Shown here piece after piece: positions 23,169-35,657 of a DNA stretch of 64,000 nt; the stretch's first letter is position 1, and every line of letters starts with the position of its first letter. Below the pieces are notes generated by a model. The model worked only from the letters and a program-made list of their open reading frames with translations, made no database searches and was not told the origin of the DNA. The translations under genes and the position numbers were made by a program. This DNA is from Diphasiastrum complanatum (Eukaryota > Streptophyta > Lycopodiopsida > Lycopodiales > Lycopodiaceae), in NCBI GenBank assembly GCA_029204225.1, contig CM055101.1:43052927-43116926 (forward strand). The letters run 5' to 3'.

Positions 23169-25079
23169 GACACTGCTTCAAGACTTGCCCATTGAGACCT
23201 GGGACCAGCGCACCATTGAACTTCATTGCAATACAACGAGCAACAGTTCCAGCGGGGATACCACCTAAAGGACAACATCTCCATGCCCCTGTGTTAGTCG
23301 TTGCGCGAGCACAGAAGAGAAAGGAATTGGCTCCCTCACCACCACCATCGGTCACTGATGACCAACCCTCAACCTCAGTGCCATATCCGAATGTGAGGGA
23401 AGAAAGGAGACAGTACCAGAAGATACGACATTGGGTACAGAGAGCACAAGCGGAGGAAAAAGAGTAAGAAAGAGACAACCCTATGGAACCTCCTGCTAAT
23501 GATGAACGGGAGCCACGAACGGGCTCACCATTGCACACAAATCAGAACGATCGATTCCATCATCATGAACCACCTTTTCACATGGTGGAGTCTGAGGAAC
23601 CGTGCACTGAAAGGCTCACAAGCCTACTGGCGAGTCGTGTTAGTTTACCCCCCAAGGAATTACTACGAATTGCGCCACAAGCTAAAAGCCTTTTGGCTGA
23701 ATGGGCCAAAGTGGACGCGGAACCAGTAGCGCCAAAGCCCATATATTGTACGGGCTACGAAGAGACTAGTAACGTCCTCCACATTGGGATAGCATGGGAA
23801 AGCGAGGAACACAACTTCACCCTGCCGATCAAATACAAGAGATTCGAGGATGAGGCAGTAGTGGTAGATGGAGGATCTGGTGTCAATTTGATCTTCACTA
23901 CTTTGTATCAAAAGTGGGATTTACAGGGATTGAAGCCAACAAGATTCGCCATCAAGCTAGCAGATCAATCTTGTGTAAAACCGAAGGGTGTGGTTGCCGA
24001 TATCCCTATAAAAACAGCAGGCATATAGTTTGTGATCACCTTTGTAGTAATGGATATACCTGAATCTCCATCTGCATATCGTGTTTTACTGGGAAGACCA
24101 TGGTTGAGGACTGCACAAGTAGTACACAACTGGGGTACGGGGAAACTCACCTTTGAGAACAGAGAGTAGGCTATAAAGGTCAATCCAACCACATGGGTGG
24201 TGAAACCACTTGCACCCAAGGCTGATGATGAATCATCCATGATACATCACACGATAGATCACCCAAGGCTATATCAATATGAATTAGATCTTGACCCAAC
24301 ACATCTTCACCCAAGTGTTACACTATGGACACACCAATTACATTTTGAGTAAATATGATAAACGTAGCATGGCTATCAGCGAAATCTATTGAGAACCCAG
24401 TGGACGATGATTTAGTCCCTTGTCAACATGCTCTAACTTACAACAAGGAGACTGAGCTGACTGATGAGCAGGTCCTACAGCACATGGACCCAGATCGTTA
24501 TGGAATTAAGAAAGTACCAGCTCAACCACCGCAAAAATCTGCTATGGCGAAAGTTTCAAGGATAGATCCACCGAGGGCACCTATGAACAAGAAGAACCAA
24601 TTGAAGCGATGGAGTGGTCTGTCCGAAGAAGCTATAGCTATAGTGGATATTGATATTCGCAACCACAAGGCGAATGTCACACCAGTTCTGAGGAAAGACA
24701 ACAAGGACGAATCCACCCATATGATAAGAAGAGGCAAGAAGAAGGTGTTGGATTCCTTGAAGTCAATCAGGATGAATTCTGATACAGCATCATCCTCTTT
24801 TCAGATGATGGAGAATCAAAAGATGACCAGTCGGGCTAAGATCAATATGCTGAAAGAGGAATCTCAACGAGCACCAGTTCACAAGATGCTTGAGACCTTC
24901 AAGAATTATACCTTGGATGACGTGATAGTTATGATGCTGCAAGCCCAGCGAGATCCTGATCAAAGTCAGGCACCAGCAGAACAAGTCTTTGAGGGACCTG
25001 CGCGAATGCAACCCATGAACCTTGCCGAGCCAGGTGAAGAAGAAAAAATATATGTGGAGAGCACTTAATGCCCACACAA

Positions 25080-26390
25080 TTCAAAAGACTACGATCATTG
25101 TTGGTGGAGTACAAGGATTGTTTTGCCTAGAATTACAGTGATCTGAAGGGCATTCCATAAACAATAGTCCAACACACCATACCCTTGGTGGATGGAGCAG
25201 TCCCCAAGGTGAGTCATTACTACCGCTGCAACCCGAACTACATGGAACTGATCAAGCAAGAATTGTAGAAGCTGTTAGACGCACATTTCATTTATGAAAT
25301 TGAGCACACTGAATGGGTATTGCCGATAGTTATAGTACCTAAGAAGAATGGAAAAATGCAAATTTGTGTGAATCTGAAGGCGCTAAACGCAATCACCAAA
25401 AAGGATCATTTTCCTTTGCCCTTTACGGAAAGTGTCCTTGACAGAGTAGCTGGAGCCGAAGCCTACAATTTCTTAGATGGCTTTAGCGGTTACAACCAAG
25501 TGAAGATAGCACCCTAAGACCAACATAAGACAACATTTGCCACGGAATGGAGAACCTTTTCCTATAAGGTGATGCCATTCGGACTTTGTAATGCCCCAAG
25601 AACCTTTCAGCGAGTCATGCAGGCGGCATTCAAAGAGTATTTGCATAAATTTTTGGAAATTTTCTTTGACGATCTGTGCGTGCATGGACCAGACTCTGAA
25701 CACTTATCCAATCTGGAGAAGGTGCTACAAAAATGTTGCGAATTCCAAATCTCCTTGAATCCAAAAAGATGTCAGTTTTGGGTTACACATGGCTTGATTC
25801 TCGGCCATATAGTATCTAGACATGGGAACGCCACAAACCTATCGAAAATCAGGATCATTGTTGATCTACCACCACCAAGAACAATCCGCGAGGTCTACAT
25901 CTTTAAGGGTCATGCTAAATTATTACAGGATTTTCATTCTAGATTTTGCGGAGTTAGCACGACCAGTTTACAAGCTCACAACGGAATCACATTGGAATGA
26001 GAAATCCCTAAAGGCTTTCCAAAAGCTTAAAGATGCATTGGTTTCAGCACCAATCTTACGGGCACCCAATTGGTCCATTGATTTTCATGTGCATTCAGAG
26101 AACACAAAAAAGATTTTCCAATCCAATTTGCAAGCCGATAGCTCAATGATACCAAAATGAATTATTCGACCACAGAGCGGAAAGCACTGACAATGATATA
26201 TGAGGTTAAGAAATTTCGGCATTACCTGATGGCCACACACTTTGCTTTTTATACGGACCATCAACCTTGCTCTATCTCGTTAACAAAATCACTCGATGGC
26301 TACTGCTGTTGTTAGAGTTTAATTTTCGGATAGTAGTTCGCAAGGAAAAACAGCACTACATGGCAGATCATGTATCGTGTATCAAGGGGA
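25080..26390 (+). mobile_element. Gypsy C: reverse transcriptase and RNase H
   Basis: RT motifs are readable: VIVPKKNGKMQICVNL, NFLDGFSGYNQVKIAP, FGLCNAPRTFQRVMQAAF and the catalytic IFFDDLCVHG near 25660. RNase H is represented by FHVHSE and FAFYTDHQP segments and ends in RKEKQHYMADHVS near 26340-26380. Fossil. Confidence 0.8.
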
Positions 26391-26639
26391 AGGAGGTTGC
26401 AACCCAACCCGACGATGGTTGCCTTATGTTGCCTTATTTTACGTAGACACGGTACCGGAATGGGCTGCCGACATAGTTGAATATCTAATGAGGGGCCAAC
26501 CAAACAAATTACTTGGCAAAGGTGGATCAGCGAAAATTGATCTTGAAAGCTAGACCTTATTAGCTGATTGTCGGCCAATTGTACCGAAGAGGACCAGATG
26601 AGATTCTTCGACGGTGTATTCTTTCTCATGAAGAATACA

Positions 26640-27615
26640 CTTGGCCACCCAAATTATTTCGCTTTCACATGAAGGCATGGGTGGAGGCCATTTTGCATCC
26701 GACATTACAGTTCGCAAGATCCTGCAATCAGGATGCTGGTGGCCAATGATTCATAAGGGTACAGAGGAATACCTGAGGAAGTGCGATGTGTGCCAAAGGG
26801 CAAGGAGACCAACGAGATTGAATTATGACCTTCTGCACCTGGTCTTAGCCCAAGCGCCATTCAAAAAGTGGGGATTGGATTACATTGGTCCAATTCACCC
26901 TGCAACAAGAAGTACCCAAGCTCGATACATAATCGTGGCCACCGACTACCTCACCAAGTGGGTCGAAGCCAAGGCAGTAAGAGTAGCTGATGCTAGGACC
27001 ATTGCCAAGTTTCTCTTTGAAAATATCATTGTGCGCTTTGGGTGCCCGGTTGAGATAGTCAGCGATCGCGGGAGTCATTTCATCAATGAGACCATCAAGG
27101 TCCTGTTGGAGGAATTCTTCGTGATCCATAGAACCAGTACAGCTCATTATCCTCACGGTAATGGGCAAGCAAAGTCATCCAATAAGATCCTGTGTAGCGT
27201 ACTCATGAAAACAGTTGAGGCTAGCAGATCGGATTGGAAACACAAGCTACTTTGTGGGCATTCAGGACAACATATAAGAGAAGCACTGATCAAACCTCGT
27301 TCCAATTGGTATATGGTCAGGATGTGTAATGCCAGTAGAGTTTTTAGTCCCTTCATTAAAGATTGCCACAACACAATGTCTTGATGAATCCAGATCATTA
27401 CAATTATGCCACGAAGCTTTGCATAAGCTTTGTAAAACACGCTTACTAGTTGTGCATGCACTGGCAGCTTAAAAGGAAAGATGCAAAGCATGGCACGATC
27501 GCAGGTTACAAAAGAAAGATCTTCAATCCGGAGATCTAGTCCTGATGTATAAAACCAAGGCAATCAAGGGGAAATTGAAACTCACAGGCAAAGGTCCTTA
27601 TCGAATCGTGTCTTA
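26640..27615 (+). mobile_element. Gypsy C: integrase
   Basis: The zinc-binding domain shows GGGHFASDITVRKI, GCWWP and CDVCQRARRPTR. The core shows KWGLDYIGPI, ATDYLTKWVEAKAV, FGCPVEIVSDRGSHF and the HYPHGNGQAK segment. The C-terminal part with GDLVLMYKTK and KGPYRI reaches about 27610, where the match to element A ends. Fossil. Confidence 0.8.
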
Positions 27616-28463
<848 letters not shown>

Positions 28464-28923
28464 TGAGGGGGCAAAATCGTCATCAGTCTTGATAACTTTT
28501 TGTTTTCTGGCAAAGAACCTTTGTCGACTTGCAGACAGCACCGCCTTCAAAGGACGAAGGGCAAAGGTTAATTCCCAGCAGATTTGTAGAAACAGAACAA
28601 AAACCATCACAAAACCATCAAAAATCCTAAAAAATAGAAAAAGAATCTTTGCCTGTTCTATTGTACGTAGATGTGATTCAATTCTATCTACAGTCAGGTC
28701 GGCGAAAAATAATACTAAAAATAGAAGGCTAAAGTGACTGTTCATCTAGTTGTTGGTAATCTTTCATGAAAAGTTTAACACTTTTTTGCAAAAATATCAG
28801 TTCTCTGAGAAGAACTTTCGCCAGAGTCATAGTTAGTCCAACATACTATTTTTTATAATCAGTGAGTTGGACCAACGATAAGTCAAGGACAGTTGTCATA
28901 TTGATCTATTTTTATCAAAAAAG
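28464..28923 (+). mobile_element. Gypsy leader fragment (matches 16.2-16.6 kb)
   Basis: It aligns by eye with the Gypsy B leader over about 400 bases, including GCAAAATCGTCATCAG, CAGGTCGGCGAAAAATAATA and CACTTTTTTGCAAAA. It carries the same CTTCGCC-type motifs in decayed form. It ends abruptly at Copia RNase H sequence near 28924. One block (GGACAGTTGTCATATTG at about 28899) is out of order relative to 16.5 kb, so it is also rearranged internally. Confidence 0.7.
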
Positions 28924-29063
28924 ACTGAGCTTAACGTACTGTAGAACGCAGGACATGGTTGCAGACATTTTTACGAAAGCACTCAGTGTTAATGCGCACA
29001 ACAGATTTTGTGCATTGCTAAGTCTGAAGATCAAGACATTCATGGATTCAGATTAAGAGGGGG

Positions 29064-30150
29064 TGTTGAATTTACTCCTTCTACTCTCCTAAATCCCAAT
29101 TTTAGTCTGCCTCCATTCATGCTGCATATTTTTTCTAACGTTGTCACACAGTCTGTATCTTTACACGCAAATTTGCACAGACGAAGAAAAGACGAATGAA
29201 TCGCGACACTCTGTTCTTACACAGGTCATGGTGATAGGCGAAAAGGAGACACTACCTTACTAAATGCCAAAGGTGTCCTAACTGATAAGGCACCCTGTAA
29301 ATCTTATCCTAAGGCCATTCGTGAGAGTGACGCACTTTTGCGTCATCACCAACGTTCACTTCAGTACTAGCTGACGTCGCACCCTTTTCACCTTCACCCC
29401 ATGCAGTTGCGCTAACAGATTGGACAACGATTGTAGCCACCCACGATCTCCTACAGACAGCACATCCACTCTGTACTTTTGCATCTATACACCTGTAATA
29501 TTATGTATATATATTGGATACCATCTGAGAATTCGATGATGATGATGATTAGATGATCAAGTGAGTGAAGAAGAGACTAAGAGAAGAGGTTTCATTTCTA
29601 ATTATAGACAAATAAGCTTTGTAGGGCACGTGGTTTCATCCGCTACAGTCTTGTGCTCTACCGCATAATTGACTTGTATACTTGATATACTTAATCTGAC
29701 ACAGTTCATTTGTTCTGCGTTTTAGATCTGTCAACATTGCTATGCTTATTCTTCATTCTGTCTGATCTTTCTTGTTGCTCTTTCTGGTAATAGACAATTG
29801 ACTTTAAGACTTATCTTTTGCGAATAATTCGCAACTAATTATCAGTCGAGCATAGTCTAGCTCTTCGCGAATCATTCGCGAAAGATAATTTGTCTTGCAA
29901 TTCGCAACAAATTATTCATCTAGCGCTTCATCCATTTAAATGTTTGGCTAAGTAATCTAGAATGACCGTGATTTCTATCACTAAAGTTCTGTTCATTCTG
30001 ATAGGCGTAATCATGCCTATGGAGAGAGTCATTTAACTCATTCCGCTGCGCACGAACATTCTCTGTTCGAGTTCACTTCTCGTTTGTTTCTTGTTCGAGT
30101 TCGTTTCTCGTTCGTGTTCGTCATTTATTCTTTCTCCCTCTCTCCCAACA
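29064..30150 (+). mobile_element. Copia Co1 LTR, 1087 bp
   Basis: It starts TGTTGAATTTACTCC and ends CTCTCTCCCAACA, a TGTTG...CAACA terminal inverted repeat. It matches the minus-strand LTR at 61637-62415 over both ends (shared blocks include AGCTTTGTAGGGCACG and TTCTGATAGGCGTA). It is about 300 bp longer because of extra internal sequence, mainly 29724-29990. Confidence 0.85.
29818..29915. repeat. Cluster of palindromes inside the Co1 LTR
   Basis: There are three inverted repeats in 98 bases. TTGCGAAT-A-ATTCGCAA lies at 29818-29834. TTCGCGAAT-C-ATTCGCGAA lies at 29864-29882. A hairpin pairs ATAATTTG (29885) with CAAATTAT (29908) and TTGC with GCAA around an AATTC loop. They lie in the block absent from the sister LTR at 61.6-62.4 kb. 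Confidence 0.85.
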
Positions 30151-31341
30151 AATGATAGTTGGTGTCCCTCTAATAAAGCCCGAGGACATACAATTCCAGG
30201 CCCCACAAGCCTCAGCCATCCGGATGGAGAAGTATGTGCGGCTGATCCAGGAACGGGAAGCCGAGAAAAGAAATTTTAAAGATATTGTGGCCAAGCAAGA
30301 AAAGATCATCCTTGAGTCCCATAAGCAGTTAGAAGATACAACGAAGGCCCTGCAGCAAGTCTTGGACAAGGTGAACTAGTTGTGGGACATGGCGTGTAAG
30401 GCCCAAGCAGGCGCTCTTTCAAAGAAACCACAGGACGATGATGGAGATGACAAAGCAGGAAATAAGGACGGGCAGACCCGACCATCAGATGGTAGCTCAG
30501 GATCGAGTAGCCAGAGAGTCGAAGCTGCTTCCAGAGCTTTTTCCCTTCCCCCTCCCACTTTTAACCCCTCATCTGATTCCACTTTTAATTTTTCTGAAAC
30601 ATTCATCCCGACTTACCCTGTTTCTTCATCTTTCCTCTCTCCACCACCTCCTAGCAGAATAATGGGCCCATCAAAAGGTCCAACTGACACATACAAAGCT
30701 TGACGGGACGAGTTCCTTCAACAACTCCGCTCCCCCAGTGCGACGTATAATTTGTTAAATCCACCACCTCCTAAACCTATCATTCCTGCACCTCCCCCTC
30801 CAGATCACTCCATCTCTGACCTTCCAGAAGTCAATACTAACATTGGGGGTGATGACGACTTCCTGGCAGATCCATTGAAGTCAAGAAGATTCTTGCCCAG
30901 ACAAGACACGGGGTGCAGCTGAGCCGTCAACGAGCGAGCGGACAAAGGAAAAAGATACGGGCACTAAGGCCTTAGATGATTACTTGGTGAGGCCACCACA
31001 ACCACGTAGGACAGCTTTTCCTACCAAGCCCAGGGGCAAGATGGCTGATACCAGAGAATCAGAGAAATTCGAAAGGAAATATCCTCCCAACATGAGGCGA
31101 GGCAAAGAGGAGATAGATCAAAGCCAATACCCTACCAGGGCTGAGATCATTGCGGCACTACAACCGCAACCGGAATGGCATAGCAAGGTCTTAAAGGATA
31201 ACAAGCGGCTCCAAGAGTACCCGAAGGCACCGGCATGGAAGCGAATAGATCTATTCTACATGCCACTCAAACGAAGAAATCCATGGCCGGCAAAAAAGCC
31301 ACGGGTTGAGGTGGTGAACTGGCCAGTGATTCTGGGGTTCT
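30151..31341 (+). mobile_element. Second copy of the extra Gypsy ORF region (fragment)
   Basis: It follows the Copia LTR directly. It encodes a charged coiled coil (about 30210-30380, MEKYVRLIQEREAEKRNF), a Ser/Pro-rich stretch (about 30530-30830) and a basic C-terminal domain (about 30990-31330). The C-terminal domain has QPEW and the pattern PxxxR[VI]Dx[YF]Y[VM]PxxxRN (31163-31283), also present in the extra ORF of Gypsy A at 6169-6288. The architecture is the same although overall identity is low. It ends where minus-strand Copia RT begins. Broken. Confidence 0.55.
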
Positions 31342-32710
31342 GCAGCAGCTATAGCCAGTAAGGTACGAATAGACTGATGCTTTACCACTAGACTAAAGGT
31401 CTCAGTGTAGTCTATCCCATATACTTGTTCAAAGCCTTTAACCACCAGTCTAGCTTTCCATTTGGATATGGATCCATCTGGTTTAAGCTTTAGCTTAAAG
31501 ATCCACTTGGAGTCAATTGGTTTTACACCAGTAGGAGGATTGACATGACTCCAAGTCTTGTTCTTCATTAGAGACTGATACTCAACATCCATTGCAGCCT
31601 TCCAATTGTTTGCATCGGGTATTGACAGAGCTTCTGCAACTATGACAGGTTCATCGTGACTGATGAACGTCTGAGGGACAAAACGATCAGGTTGTTGTTG
31701 TTGTCTTGCAGACCTTCGAACTGCATGTGCTTGAGTGGATGATTCTTCTTGGTGAATGAATGGGATCATTGCATCTTGTGGTTGAACGATAATGGGTTTG
31801 GGCCCATAGATGGTAAGTGGAGCTGTTGGGACAAACTCCTTTGTCTGAACAGTCGTAGGTCATTGCCTAACGATGGATGGTGAAGTTGCTATGACATACT
31901 CTTGCATTGGCTACCTTTGCTTGAAATCATGATACTTGTCTTCAAGAATCAACGTCATAGACGTGATATGCTTTATGTGATGTTGAGTAGCCGATGAAGA
32001 TGTTCTTACAGCTTATTGGGTCCAGCTTCTTCCTTAGATCAGATGGCATTTGTGCATAACAGAGACATCCGAACACACGTAGGTGTTTCAATCTTGGTTT
32101 GTAGCCGTAGTAGGTTTCAAATGGTGTCTTGGAATCAACTGCTTTAGTGTTGGAGTAGTTTTGCAGATAGTAGGCCATAGAGATTGCTTTTGCCCAGAAT
32201 GTTTGAGGTAAATGGGCGTTGGCTGTCATGCATCATGCAGCTTCCAATAGTGTGCGGTTCTTCTACTCATCTACTCCGTTCTGTTGAGGAGTGTAGCTTG
32301 TAGTAAACTGATGGTGCATGCCACATGAAGATAGACAGTCCTTCATCTCATTTGATAAGTACTCTTCCCCTGAATCAGACCGTAGGGCCTTGATTCTCTG
32401 ACCAGTCTGATTCTCAGTATATTGCTTGAATTCTTTGAAGCAATCGAATGCTTTTGACTTGTTCTTAATGAACATTACTCTGATAAAATGGGAGTAGCCA
32501 TCAATGAATGTAATAAAATATAGAGTCTTACCCAAGGAAGGTATGCTCATAGGACCACATAAGTCACTATGTATCAGTGACAGAATGGACTTGGCTCTTC
32601 TGGCCTATCTCTCTAGTTATAGGTTGTTTGCCTAGTAAGCAACTTTCACAAACAGATTGATTAGCTATAGTAATAGCATTTAGATTGTAGGTATTTTTAT
32701 CAGTCTGTCA
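31342..32710 (-). mobile_element. Copia piece I: integrase to first half of RT
   Basis: Minus-strand Copia. From right to left it carries the CESCLLGKQ zinc-binding segment (about 32640), integrase core (ITFIDGYSHFIRV, KALRSDSGEEY, YTPQQNGV), the post-integrase region (FWAKAISMAYYLQNYS, HLRVFGCLCYAQ, FIGYSTSHKAYHVYD) and the first part of RT (IDSKWIFKLKLKPDG, KARLVVKGFEQVYGIDYTETF, given in part). It stops in RT near 31342. Broken, few breaks. Confidence 0.85.
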
Positions 32711-33385
32711 TAGGATCTATTATGTATTCTATGATCTGCACTCGACCTGATCTAGCATATGCAGTAAGCACACTGTCTCAGTACATGTCCAATCCAGGCC
32801 TACAACATTGGAAAGCTCTGCAAAGAGTATTGAGGTACATTCAAGCTACAAAGCACTATGTTTTGAGCTATAACGACAATACAGAAGCTGCACTCACATT
32901 GACCACTTATTCAGATTCAGATTCGGTAGGAGACGTGGATACCAGAAAATCCACATGCTACATTTGTTTCCTTGTAGAAGGACCCATCTCATAGAACAAC
33001 AGAAAGCAGAAATGCATTTCTCTGTCCTCCACAGAATTAGAATATGTTGTAGCTACATTAGCAGTGAAGGAAATAATCTGGCTAAAGAGGTTGCTGCAGG
33101 ATCTGCAATTCCCACAGATCAGTCCAACAATACTCCAGTGCAACAATCAGAGCTGCATAGCTCTTTCTCTGAACCCACATAATAGAACTAAGCATATAGA
33201 AGTTCAATTCCATTTTCTTAGAGAGAAAGTTCAGAGTCAAGATGTTGTACTAAGTTACTATCATACAGACAATATGTTGGCTGATATTTTGACAAAGCCA
33301 TTGTCTAAAGATAAACATTCTACTTTAGTAGGTATGTTAAATCTCAATTGCAGATCAGATTCATAGCAGTTAGCTTAAGGGGGAG

Positions 33386-34551
<1,166 letters not shown>

Positions 34552-34639
34552 AACAATTTCCTTGTTTTTCCTTCCAATAGAAGTGGTCTCAGTGGCTGAT
34601 ATCTAATTCCGCCCATAGAGTGATATCAGTGCCTGCTCC

Positions 34640-35168
34640 CACACATACGGACTGGGTATCGCCCATTGTTGTGGTGCCCAAGAAGAACAACAAACTTTGT
34701 ATTTGCGTTGATCTCAAAAATCTTAATGCGGTTACCAAAAAAAACCATTTTTTCCTATCTTTAACTACACAAATCCTGGAAGAAATGGCCGTAGCTGAAG
34801 CTTTCAGCTTCTGAGATGGATTCAGTGTATGTATGCTAATCCAAATAGCTCCAGAAGATAGGCACAAAATGGCCTTTACAACGGAATATGGCATTTATGC
34901 CTACAATGTTATGCCTTTTGGCTTGTGCAATGCCCCATCCATGTTTCAACGTGTCATGCAAATGGCGTTTCAAGATTTGCTTCATCGGATCGTTAAGATT
35001 TATCTTGATGATCTGGGTGTGCATTCTTTGGCAGATAAACACCTCAAAGCACTCGAAAAGATCTTCATTCGATGTAGAAGGTTTGGAATATCACTTAACC
35101 CTGAGAAGTGCCAAATATGGGTCACTCATAGAATCATACTCAGACATATCATCTCCAAGGATGGTATC
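34640..35168 (+). mobile_element. Gypsy reverse transcriptase fragment
   Basis: It encodes the RT core: DWVSPIVVVPKKNNKLCICV, MAFTTEYGIYAYNVMPFG, LCNAPSMFQRVMQMAF and the catalytic IYLDDLGVHS near 35000. It is related to but divergent from Gypsy A-C. It ends at an LTR start at 35169. Only the RT middle remains. Broken. Confidence 0.8.
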
Positions 35169-35643
35169 TGTTATGGCCATATTCCGTTAAGGACCTAGAA
35201 TAGTCCTAATATGGTAGACCGGCCCTCCAATGTTCGAGATTATTGGTCACACCGTGATTTTCCATGTCAAGGCCTGTTTGTGACTAATTACTTTGAGAGG
35301 ACCCAGACACTCTAATTGAGACATATGGAGTATTGCATGTCTGTGTGACGGATATAGACAAGAGGACTGCATGAAGAGATGAGACCTATTTATAGTTGAT
35401 CTGCATGGGGATTGCATGGTTTCATGCACAGGACTCTACTCTCTATATAATGAGGTGGAGATTCTCTCGTCGACATATTGGTCTGGGTTACCAGTTTCTC
35501 TCTTCTCCTCTAGCTTTCACATGGCATGGCTTGGGGGCTAGATCCAAGCTTGATCTAGGTTTGGTTGGGCGGTTTGGCTCCATAGTCTCTTCTATTGTGT
35601 TCACCTATCCTCATCTTAGGGGTAATCCTTTAGGGTCATTATA
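35169..35643 (+). mobile_element. Gypsy-type 5' LTR (about 475 bp)
   Basis: It begins TGTTATGGCCATATTCCG exactly where the RT fragment stops and ends just before a primer-binding-site-like sequence at 35645, so it is a 5' LTR. A promoter-like CTCTATATAATGAGG occurs at about 35440. A related LTR piece lies at 61346-61636. No second LTR of this element is recognised in the window. Confidence 0.65.
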
Positions 35644-35644
35644 T

Positions 35645-35657
35645 TGGTATTAGATCC
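35645..35657 (+). other. Primer-binding-site-like sequence
   Basis: TGGTATTAGATCC resembles the initiator-Met tRNA primer-binding site of plant LTR elements (usual form TGGTATCAGAGC). It lies directly after the LTR end at 35643, the expected position. Confidence 0.55.

Larger units (their letters stand above)
23169..27615 (+). mobile_element. Gypsy element C (gag end to integrase)
   Basis: Third Gypsy copy, related to A and B but clearly more divergent. It runs from the last gag zinc knuckle (CFKTCP) through protease (VVVDGGSGVNLI near 23857; RVLLGRPWLR near 24080), linker (24350-25060), RT (25080-25800), RNase H (about 26080-26390) and integrase (26640-27300), to the GPY/F C-terminal module (GKGPYRI near 27590). 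Its LTRs are not recognised. Broken, about ten breaks. Confidence 0.85.
28924..30150 (+). mobile_element. Copia 3' end with complete LTR (family Co1)
   Basis: It starts within the last part of RNase H (LTYCRTQDMVADIFTKAL ... LSLKIKTFMDSD), which is nearly identical to the minus-strand Copia at 62.4-62.7 kb. A purine tract (TTAAGAGGGGG) and LTR follow. Upstream domains are absent. Broken. Confidence 0.85.

Noticed and set aside
22664-23538. Long minus-strand open frames across the Copia J LTR and Gypsy C gag
   Set aside because: They run antisense through an LTR and a gag region and show no domain; chance frames.
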